DNA of 64,000 nt from Stichopus chloronotus (taxonomy: Eukaryota; Echinodermata; Holothuroidea; Aspidochirotida; Stichopodidae). The position numbers were made by a program, and so were the translations under genes. The notes beneath the pieces were generated by a model. That model saw only the letters and a list, made by a program, of their open reading frames with translations, did not search any database and was not told where the DNA came from. This document shows positions 38,531-49,200 of the stretch, piece by piece (the first letter of the stretch is position 1; each line of letters begins with the position of its first letter). The stretch lies in contig CM037843.1 of NCBI GenBank assembly GCA_021234535.1, positions 946,021 to 1,010,020 of the forward strand. Direction: 5' to 3'.

Positions 38531-39222
38531 CTGGTCGAAGTGTGATGCATGCTGACATGGCACTTCGCTATATGCTGCCAGCTCTGTTATTTACCTAGTT
38601 ACTCTGGGCTGATCAGGTTGGGAGATTCCTTCTGAAGCCTCAACCAGAAAGCATGCGAAAACTCGCCAAATGTTACAAATTACGCGGTTATCTTACGACG
38701 ATGACACTCATGTGACTTAACTGCTAGGCCTATGTGAGCAGACATTAATACAATATACTGTCAGAAAGAGACAAATGCTTTCCACTATACTAAGTTAATG
38801 TTACTATGTTACGTTTGCAACCCAGGAAGGAATTTAACTTGTCGGCAATTTACTACATCTCTAGCTTCGTCCACAATTTCCAAGAACTGGTCAACTTTTA
38901 TTCATGTGTATCTGAATCAAACTGTCTCCAAATGATTTAGCTTTATATGAACTTGGCCATTCTAGACGTTAATGCTTGAATTTGCTCAATGTGTTGCGTA
39001 CGGGAGAGAATTTTTGCTGGTGTCATGAGTGTTGCTGCTGTAAAGCACCTAGGCCTAGTTAGCTATACTATAACGTTGACTAACTTGTCTATGAATATAT
39101 CATGATTGATCTGAATGCACTTGCAAATATTTACTTGGCCTATTGTTACTGTGCATGCATGCAAATGCTCTAAAGGTAAATTCCCTTGTTTGAGGCAGCT
39201 CATCGCAGGAATTAGTACTTAC

Positions 39223-39700
39223 ACGTAAAGGCTTATTCCATGAAGTAAGCTATATCCAGAAATGTTGGCATTCAAGCAAACCCTACTCGACGATTCCACT
39301 TTGAAACGTACTGCTGCAGTGCTTGCTTTACGAGCTTATCACATCACTACTTGGCTGGCGGCAGCATATGCAAGGATCTAATAAACGTCCATAACAGTGA
39401 ATGGAGCAGAGAGCCGAGGATCGGGAGCGAGCAAGCGGTATGTCCAAGAAGCTGGGAACTCCTCACACGCACTGACTGCAAGCTCTGCAACATTTAATCA
39501 TCGCACATTTTCTCAAGCCACAAAATGGTAGATGAGTGGTGTCCCGGATATTCATTCGTGGTGTTCTGTGGTGCTAATCCATCATCCAGGGACCAGCGAA
39601 CGATCCCATCGATTGTGCTGTGAAACAACCTGACATTGACGTCATCCTCCCAATTCGGAAGCTACCTTTGAGTCGGAGCGTTGTCCATTTTATAATAGAC
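39223..39700 (-). promoter_or_regulatory. Candidate NCX promoter and noncoding first exon
   Basis: CpG density rises sharply here, to several per 60 bases. On the minus strand a TATAAAAT motif sits at 39,687-39,694, which would put a start near 39,660. A perfect palindromic CRE, TGACGTCA, lies at 39,637-39,644. A strong donor (GTAAGT) follows position 39,223. A first exon of about 440 nt is thus possible, joining the acceptor at 27,977. This is inference from motifs and spacing; no coding evidence is available. Other genes could also use this CpG-rich stretch. Confidence 0.35.
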
Positions 39701-41416
39701 TCGATCAATTCTAGTTAGTGATCTACGCTGCATACAAATTTCAAACATTTAGTTGTTTCATATGGAGTAAGATGTCACTTTGTTTAACGGTATCGTTGAA
39801 TTAACTTTTAATTATAGCTCTCATCGCATTGATGGGCACTTGCTTTGTACCAAATCAGTTAAACTGTCCCTTTCAGCTAGTGGGAAATTGCTCTTCCCAA
39901 CCATGTTTATTAAATTTCAATCCAATTTTTTCATTGCTCCACTGTTCTGACAATTTAATCCTTTATCAAATATTGTTGAGACTATAACATGACGAATCAA
40001 TATAACAAGATGAAGTGTTGACTTATGTTTAGCTCGATTTATGAAAACTATACTTGTAAGGTAATTGTAGTGAAAACTAGTTAGCTCCTTTATCATAGCC
40101 CTAATTTAGATGTGGTATCTCATTTTTTAATTGCACACAGTGCTGTATGCCATTAGATTTAACCCCCCCCCCCCCCGTTATTAAAAACTTCACTGGAATC
40201 AAAACTGTCCCCGTTGGGAATCACTGCCCTAACCCAATTAGGCCTATTTTTGACCCACGAAATAACTGCCATCCCTCCCTAATTTTGAAGTAGTCAGGTC
40301 CATTGCTGTCAATTTGCTTCAGTGTTGAACGTTTGTCATGTATGAGACCAAAGCCCGTATCTATATCACTTTGAAAATAGGTAGGATCTCGTGCTTTGAT
40401 AGTTCTATAACAAATAGTGTCACTGCTGACAGCAGCAACCCTCAGTCAATTATTTTTGATGAATGATGTCTGAAGGCAATTATTCATATAATTGACGATA
40501 AATATTCACCAACAAACTGCAATAGCTTGGTGTTATTGAAATACACCTGAGTTGTCAGTACCTGGCTCGGCGTGACCTTAACATTATACGTAAACTGAAC
40601 AATATGCGTAGTTTTCTTTGCCGTTGTCATGGACACTTGCTAGAATAAATCATTGCAAATTAGGCATGTGTAATGTCATTATTGTAGAATAAGGTGTAAC
40701 GTCCTGATGTTATATCACAAGAAACTTCCCACAGTATCAACTTTTATGAGGCGGTGGGTGGCTTCTCCCATTTGGCACAAATTGTTATCATTATGTATGA
40801 AAAAGAAACCATAATATTCAAAACTGCATCTTAGTTCCCAAACTTTGACATGTCATTAGTCTCACCTTAATTATCAAGACGTTTGAATCTCTTTTATATT
40901 TAAGTTTTACTTTTTGTTATTTTTTTTTAATTTTCCCTGACTACACTGGAAGAGTTTCACGGGATATGTACTGGCCACCCATTACAGAAGTATCTGTTAA
41001 TGAAAACAGTGTAATAGGTCTGCATCGCACGTATGCTCAGTAATGACTGCATCTGCACATTATAGACTAGTCTTGACCTTGAACTGTGACAGGAATGCAC
41101 ACAAGATTGAAATCACACAATAAAAACGATAATTTGACACAAATATCGACATCCGCAATCGTATCTTAAAGGTTAATGAAGCAACAAATTCAGTCGGGAA
41201 AGTCAGTTTTCTTTCAACATGGATAATGTTGCTATGAAATTTTTTGGTAAGATAACAACACAGAAGAGGTATTTTACAGTATGTTTCACTCCAATCCTTT
41301 TGGCTCCTTGCTGCATACTCTCCTATGAGTCACCGATAAGATAAGCACAAATTAATCATTTTCTTATCTGATTATGAACACAATGTTTTGAAAGTTGTGG
41401 AAACATATCTTTTTCA
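39701..41416. other. Intergenic DNA with a poly-C run and one hAT-type terminus
   Basis: No exon recognised. A run of 14 C lies at 40,163-40,176. Read on the minus strand from 40,226, CAGTGATTCCCAACGGGG matches the common hAT terminal form CAGTGGTTCCCAAC. I could not find a matching partner end or target duplication. CpGs are retained in this stretch, unlike in the gene bodies. Confidence 0.4.
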
Positions 41417-41792
41417 TTAAAGGGGCTCATTGAGTTGATATCAGTAAAGATTGCGGTGATTTTGAAGTATACAAACACACGACAATACTCACAATTAGCA
41501 TAATTAATCAAGTTTCACATCCAATAGTTATATGAAAACTGTCAATTTTTTCGAATTTTTGACAGTTACTTGCTCTGATTGTGTGCATGTGAATGTACTA
41601 ATGTAAAAATGTCTGGTCACAAAGTTTCAAAAACCAAATTTAATCGTTCGTTACTCACTCATTAATGTTCCAACGTATGTAAAACTTTGGGATCCTTTTA
41701 GTTTGACTGTTTGTCATTAGTATGTGAAGGAAACTTGACAGGTTTAGAAAAATTGAGTGAATTTCACAAAACAACTCAATGAGCCTCTTTAA
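41417..41792 (-). mobile_element. MITE, TTAAAGRGGCTCATTGAG family, copy 2
   Basis: 376 bp with inverted ends TTAAAGGGGCTCATTGAG and CTCAATGAGCCTCTTTAA. It is in the opposite orientation to copy 1 (13,272-13,647), with the same length and about 95% identity by eye. This indicates recent movement of both. It is non-coding; open frames crossing it are accidental. Confidence 0.92.
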
Positions 41793-42851
41793 GTGATTAG
41801 AAAATTCTTCGCTGTTGACTGATCGAGCTAAATTTAGAATGCAAAGTTTGTGGTATGATTTAATAGCTCGTTTGTCGCAAACGACCACCTGGCAAGTTAT
41901 TTGGTACAAGGAAGAACTTAAAATGTGATGCATTCCTAATTAAATTTCTTATATTATCCATATAGGCAAAACGTGATGTGATGTTTTTAAAGTTCTATTT
42001 CTATATTGGTTTTCAGTGATCTCCACGGGGATTTTAGATCTTCACCCTGAGGGAAAACTACCGTCCCTGAAATAGCGACCACCCTCTAAAATGACTCCCA
42101 TATACCCATTCAAAAACTCCGTTCGACAGGAGAAAAAATTGACCATCTTCCACTGTAATTTCAATCAAAACCTCTTCTGTTGGCGACACAAATTTTACAT
42201 CATTACATGTGTCTCAGTTGAGATGAGGTTGAACCCATCTCCTCAAACCCCGTCCGGACGATCACTTCATGTGTAGTCACCGCCGCTCTTGAAAATCTTT
42301 GGAGAAGACCAGCGTTGCTACCTTAAAGTAGATCTACTGGTAAATAAACCGTTATTCCTCGATTTCTTCTGCTTTCGATTTACATTTCCATAAAAAGAAT
42401 CTGCGTCAACGAAATAGCCTAATCGAATCTATCTAAACCTTGAACATGCTCGAGATACGGTAGTTCTAGACTGTAACTTCCATTGCAAGCTAGAATAATT
42501 TTTACAAGATTCGAATGAAAAACAGGGAACTATTTCAAATAAGTTTGTTTTATTGGAACAAAATTCCATGTGATTATTGAACTAGGATACATAGCGTGAA
42601 AAAAAAACTTTCGCGTTGTGATGGCGCTCGAGTAGAATTACAAGGATTGAGTGTAACTTGCGCCTAACGTCTGTGTGAATGATATTGCAAGTATCCGCAA
42701 AGAAATATCAAATGGAACATCTCGAATGTCGAAACTATTTTGACATGATACGCCACTGATACCCAGCCCCTTGGTGCAAAGGTTTACTCCCTGTTCTTAA
42801 CCCCCTGAATGCTTTTGTGTTTCAGAAGGAGACCTATTTGAAAGATAGTTG
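41793..42851. other. Intergenic DNA, nothing recognised
   Basis: CpG-retaining sequence without splice-flanked coding blocks, RNA genes or paired repeats that I can see. Confidence 0.4.
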
Positions 42852-43190
42852 TTAAAGGGAAATAGGGCGTTTAAATATACCAACATGGCAAACGAAGAAA
42901 ATAGCTTTAATCATTGTTAAACCATTCTGCAAAAGCTTCCTCTCCTCAAAACCTTATGCATTTGATGAGTAACAGAAGATGCATCATTTGAATTTCAAAA
43001 TGTTGGGGTGAACAAATTATTGTCGGACAACAAATAACTGAATTTCCGTCTGTGCGAAACTTATTTCTTTGAAAGAATCGCAATCTCCTTATTTCTTTTT
43101 TTTTTGAAAAATCTTTCATTCTGTGCCTGTAAACATTGATTTTAAAATTATCGTTGTTTTAAGTAAAGCACACGACTTATTTCCCTTTAA
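42852..43190. mobile_element. MITE with TTAAAGGGAAATA ends
   Basis: A 339-bp element. The left end TTAAAGGGAAATAGGGCGT and the right end, read inward, TTAAAGGGAAATAAGTCGT match at 17 of 19 positions. No coding sequence. It differs inside from the other MITEs but shares the TTAAAG terminus. Confidence 0.8.
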
Positions 43191-44889
43191 AAGACCGTCC
43201 ACAGGCAAGCATTTGGTATGGTACGTTGCTGTACCTCGATCGGATTCTGCATCCGTCTGAATTTTACTCTGACAAAATAATAACTTGATAGTCAAGTGAA
43301 ACTAAAAGTCGTTTTCCATGGCCAAATAATCATATTCATAAGGTGTATTTCTTGGCACTTTTTCTCCGCATCAGCAGCGCACCTGCACGCATGCAACACA
43401 TTAAATGACTGGGCAAAATGATTGCTATGCGTCCTCTATTTTACGCAGTGCCAACCCGAGTTGTACTAGCCGTGCCGTCTGCGTTTTCGACGAGTTAAAA
43501 ACATGAATGAGAGTAATGACAGCGATTTCATCAACAATTAACTGCACTTATGGTAATAACCTGAATAAAGATAAAAACTGGTTGGATCAGTCGATCAAAC
43601 TTGGTACACTTACCTAACACACTAAGACACAATTATGGTCTGTTCAATCTGTCGTTGTTTGATTTTCATGAGACCATCTCAATTTAGCATCAATTATGCC
43701 TGGACATTTGGGATATACACAGTATACAATATTATCTAATCATGCTATCGTCAAACCCATCTACACATTCAGCTACAATCCACGACATAACCCAGTGACT
43801 AGTAGCCCCGTATGTTGATAATAATACAATCCAATTACAGGTTACATCGAAGTTCCTATCACGACTCTCAAAGCTGCCCAACAAATTTAGGCGGCTTCTC
43901 TACACTACCGGATATTCGTATGTTCCCGAAGCAGCGTACATAAGTTCAAGCAATCTTCGACAAAAACACAAGGGACAGTACCCCTCCCCCGATTCAATGA
44001 ATGTTGAAATTGTTTAAATTTGGAATGTCTTTATATTATAATATCTAAATTTGGAATATGATATGTTGAAGTTCTCCCTAGAATAGGTTTCAAATTGATG
44101 GTTCCACATAGCAGGATGATAATTTCTTGTATGAGTTACTTTTTTCTTCTTCAGATCACCCAGAATTTCCATCCAGATCAATTGCATGACAACGAGTGAG
44201 ATACTGACGGTGCAGAGAGATATGGCGAAAAAGCCTGAGATTGTGAAAAATTATAGTTGGAAGTCTCTTGAAAGTAGAAAGAAGTTTTCTATGCGCCTGT
44301 TTACCCTGGTAATACACTGAAGTTAGCAATCCAATTGAATATAGTGCTCATGAGTAACCACAGAGAATACTCGTAGTAATGTATGGCGTTGGCTTTAGTT
44401 ATACTGTGGTCCATATGAGCCATAATATTATCAGGGTGCAAAATTCTGGGTAACGGAGTTACCTCTTCAGTGAAGTAGTCGAAATAATGAACAAAGTTTC
44501 ATTGACACATCACATACTAGGCCACACTAGTGCCATACTAGTGTCGTAGTTGGATAGGGCTTTGCACTTTTTTTTTCATGTTTGAAAGGGTGGCCCACAT
44601 CCCCAAGTCCCGTCCCCCACACTAAATCCGCCCCTGTACATGCAAAAAGTATTTAGTTTACACACTAGCAGGTCTATTACATTACCACAAGTTAGTGTAG
44701 TATTCTGGAAATATTACTGAAGTTGGACACGTGATCTTGAAAGAAATCATTCACAGACATACCTGCTTATGGTCTGCAGAGAACTTGGTTAAATCTCCCT
44801 TCAGCTAGGCAAGTGATATGGCTTAGTGTGTGCCCAAATTTGAAATGATAGCATTGACAGAATGATGTGGAAGAAACAGGTGGAGGAGC
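43191..44889. other. Intergenic DNA with one hAT-like terminus
   Basis: CpG-retaining sequence to about 44 kb, with no exon recognised. Read on the minus strand from 44,636, CAGGGGCGGATTTAGTGTGG resembles the CAGGGGCGGATCCAG ends of widespread hAT-like elements. The partner end was not found. Confidence 0.4.
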
Positions 44890-45770
44890 CTGTGAAGGTT
44901 GGCTAGATGGGGACACCTAAAATTTGAAAAGATGGTGCAATGGCGTGATGGAACATATAAGCATCCATAGCATAAAACTGGCGGAAAGAAATTTCAGTAA
45001 CCAAAGGCCAATTGCCCACAGCATGCACAAAAATTCTAAATTTTCTGTGCAGTCTCACACAAAATGAAGCCAAAAATGCTAAAGACATTGAAAATAAAAA
45101 TGCTGTGGTAAGGTGCCTAAGATCTAACACATTCCAACCACAACTGAAGCAAATCGGACAAGGCACTGTAAAGTTATTGCCATATCAGGAATTTTATAAT
45201 AAGTCCTGCCCACTCATTAATATGCAAGATATAGACACCAAAACCAATAGGTCAGATCTACTCAATATGATACACAAACATACCAAGTATGAGAAGAATT
45301 GAGCACTCAGTTATTGAGTTATCTTGTCACATACATCACATTCCAATCGTGACATTTAGCCCTGCTCACTCATTAATATGCAAGATATGAGCACCAAAAA
45401 GGATAGGGCACATCTACTCAATAAGATACACGTACACACCAAGTTTGAGAAAAACTGAGGACTTGATTATTGAGTTATCGCACCACATACCTCGCATTCA
45501 AATCATGCCATGAAATGGGCCATTGCAGAAATGCACACCTCTAAATACCCGATGTATGAGCCTTTGGTCGGGTTTTTAACTCCAGACAGGAAAGGAGAAC
45601 AATTAATCAGCGGACTCCAAGAATCAGCATTCACTACTGTACATGCATCGCTGTGAAATTTCTGTCAAAATCTGTAAGGGGAATCTCTTGATATGATGGC
45701 ATCACATACACATACCAACTTGACTGCATAGATTCCTTTGTTAACACAAGGAACCAAAATCTGTTGACTG
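44890..45770 (+). repeat. Diverged tandem repeat, about 156-bp period, with hairpin-like end
   Basis: Two clear units share 'cactcattaatatgcaagat' at 45,211 and 45,367, then 'caccaaaa', 'actcaatatgatacac', 'accaagtatgagaa' and 'attattgagttatc'. A third, partial unit follows. The end near 45,729 has 'gattcctttgttaacacaag' then 'gaaccaaaat', a weaker version of the hairpin that ends the TGACCTTTGACC-core blocks. It is probably a distant relative of that family with a different core. Confidence 0.65.
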
Positions 45771-46214
45771 AAATATTGTTGAGGATAGCCACATGGCTCT
45801 TTTGGCTGAAATCAGTACTTATTAAGACTTTGTTGATCTAAATAACATGTCTTCAGCAAGAGAAGGTGGTACATTGAGAAGTGAGCAACAACACTGTTCA
45901 CAAAGTTTCCACATGAGGATTAAGGGAATATACTTTTCAGATGTGATCATAATTTTGGGGAGTTTCCTGGCTCAGAAGAGAGCAAGTTTAACTCAAAGTG
46001 GGAGAAAAGGCAATCACCTAAATGTAGTTAAGTAGTTGATAACTACTTAGGAGAACATGTTTTACCACTTCTGATAGGAATTATTTTTTCAGAATCATGA
46101 ATACTAAAGATGGAATAGAAAGATGGATAAAGGGATGAGCTGAAAGTATCAGCAAAATGCGATGGTCAATAAAGGAGAAGAATAAACAAAGAACACATGA
46201 GACTGCTTTCCTGT

Positions 46215-49200
46215 TCGCCAACGAATTTTTTATTGTTTTGTTTTTGCATCGATGGAAGAATCAAGTACAACCAAAAATGAGATGGGGACAATACCTCAAA
46301 ATCATCTCTACATGATAATTATTACAAACCCCAAAACATCTTAAAATTTAAATAATCACTAGCAATATTAAAAAAAAGGTAACTGTTACTTACAGCAACA
46401 CATATTTGAAATTGTTTGAATTTAAACATTAATGTTGGTTTTTTCACAGCATACAACTTTTTCATTAAGCAAAAAAAAAAATACCCCAATAACATGGAAG
46501 GTGCACCTTTGGTACTAAATGAAAAAAGAAATGTAAATAATATATATAAAAAAGAAGGATTAGATAAATATCAAACCAAAATTTAAATGAAGTACTTTCA
46601 CTTCACATAGAAGAACTTCACATATACAGAATAGTGAGACATCAAAGTAAATCTAAGAACAGTTGTTGGCAACTGTTGATGTTTTTACTTGAAAGTTTGT
46701 TAGTTTAATATGTCTGTTTGGTGTGAAAATTGAATTACTCTGAAGGGACACAATACTGACACTGAGAAGTTAGAAACATGGAATCTTGGATAAACCATGA
46801 CAAGTTTCATAAATTAACACCAGTCTACATTGACCAATGCACAATGCTGTCTTTGAATGAGGTTATTGATCCAGATTGCTCCAAAACAATCAACAGTTCC
46901 ATTGATAACTGAAGACTTTAGTTTAACACTGTTGAGGACAAACTGATAATTAGTTCATTGTTTCAGGAACGTGTAATTAAGTATGTCATACTACAATGAA
47001 ACATGAAGGATTGTGAAACACATTCCTATTTAGGTCACTGATAAACATTCTGCATTCAACAGCCTAAATGAGTCTACTATCTTAATATTTCCTCCCTAAG
47101 AACTGTCAAGATACAAGCAATTCAAACTCTCGTTTAACTTTTAACTCATAAATATTTAATACCCTTCCTTACTAAGATACAAAATAAAATGCATATTCAC
47201 TTGACATTAATAAGTATTATAAATAATAACAAAAACAGGCCTCCCTTCAAGCTTCCAGCAGAACAGGAAGACAGAGTTTGAAGCCTGTACTCTCGTCTTA
47301 ATACCACCGGCATATATACAGCAGATGACTTGCTTCTCTTACTTCTTGGAGCAGCAACAACTAGAATATAAAAACACTCACTGACCACTTCCATGTTGCT
47401 CCTGGGAACAACACTTGGTCAATATAGAAAGATACACAGGTTGTACACAATTGTTTTTACAAGAGTAATAAATTTACATTTTAAATACATTAATACAAAG
47501 GAACAGAACTGAGAAAAGAGAAAAAACATATGGACAATATTACAAAGTTAGATACAACCGTAGCAGTCGCTGATAATTTTGGCTTTTTGCAAACACATCA
47601 TCTTCAGAGAATAAAGCTTATAATGTTATCTGCAAACTACAAAGTTTTGTTTCTCTGCATGTAACTATTTTACTTTATGTCACTATTCATGAAGATAGTG
47701 TAAATCACACTACTTTCCCAATGTGATTCCTTAATTATTAAATGATAGTGACATTTCCTTTACCCTAAATGATCTAGTTTTTAATAGAACTTTTAGCCTG
47801 TCAAATAGAGATGGTCTGGAAAGTACATAAGGATGGGATGTGATATAAATTACACACCTTCACTGTACACTTCAGACCATCAGTTATAATCATTTCTCAT
47901 ATTTCCAACAGCCAATATTTTTAGTTATGACATAAAATATCAACAATTTGTTCAAAGGAAACAAAAATAGATCAACAATCCCCATCATAATCACTAAGTT
48001 CATCTGAATATGAACCATGATTGACGGTCTACATCTCTCAAGGCTTTCGCAAAATTTCTCCCAGCAGCGAACAACAAACTCCTCATAGACAGAATTAATA
48101 AAGTCAAGTATAAGCACCTATCGGGAGAGAGAGGTAGGTTGCATTCTACCCACGTGACTTCACATAAACTTCTATGACTAACACCATTTCAAATCCTTCT
48201 GGTTTATACCTGCATTCCCCTCAAAATCTTGACTAGAGATCTTTTGCACCACTAATCATCACACAGTAACGGCAAACGTCAGTTGAAGATCAGCTCATGA
48301 AAAGTATTTTCTCACAGAGAGATCAAAACTTGCAGACAAGCAGTAGAGAAAAAATTCTGGCCTTCCCTGTGACGATGTCTCTTATTTCCCTTGGGAAGTC
48401 ATTGAAAGGAGGCCATACACTTCTCCAATGGACGGAGTGACAATCCCTTTTATCTGATGTAAAAAGCTTACACAATTATACATTGATACATTCATGTTTC
48501 ACCTGACTTCTGTATGTACAAATGAAATGAAATGTTTCTTTGAAAGTGAGAAAGCTGTACAAAATACACCACAAAGAACACAAATGGTTTGCAACTATGG
48601 GAAAGCACAAGAACTTGTTGACCACTTTAAACGGTCTATGCCTTTCTCTTTTGTAAGAACTCTTTGCAAGAATCATGATGAAGCACTTTCAGGAATATAC
48701 ACGAGACAATTTATGACGACAGGGTGGGTCACAAGTCAAGCAAATTGACAAAATTTCAAAGAATATTTCAAAAACATGGATGACAATAGACTCATGGACA
48801 GAGCACAGTAACAGCATGAATATTCATTGAGAGTATTTATATTTTTAAATAAAAGATGCCAGCTCCTTACATGCATCTTGTCCTATGGACCGTTAAACAG
48901 CACCAGTATACTCTTCCAATTTATTTTGAACATATCTCTTGAATGTTCATGTAACACCAGAGATCAATGTATATAAACCAAGTAGCAAGCAACGTGTGAA
49001 TAGAATGCAAACCTACACACCCTCATATGAATGTGTTGACTTGAAAGCATTACCAGAGTCCATGACTGAATTCATGAGATCATATCTAACTACAGATTCT
49101 GAGTGTAGAGAAGCTCAACAGAAAAATGTCAAATTCTTTGTCCACAAAACACCCTGACAATGTCTTCAGTAAGTGACATTAAACTTTGTATACAGAGCTG

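Larger units (their letters stand above)
27978..39222 (-). other. Probable first intron of NCX
   Basis: It runs from the acceptor before the large exon to a candidate donor (ACGT|GTAAGTACT) at 39,222. Mostly AT-rich, CpG-poor sequence. It contains a CpG-rich open frame at 29.8-30.1 kb, LINE debris near 34.6-35.0 kb, a short 30-bp tandem repeat near 36.4 kb and TGACCTTTGACC-core repeats at 37.1 and 37.8-38.5 kb. Between these (28.0-29.8, 30.2-34.5, 35.1-36.3 and 36.5-37.1 kb) I recognise nothing. The intron boundary at 39.2 kb is inferred. Confidence 0.4.
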
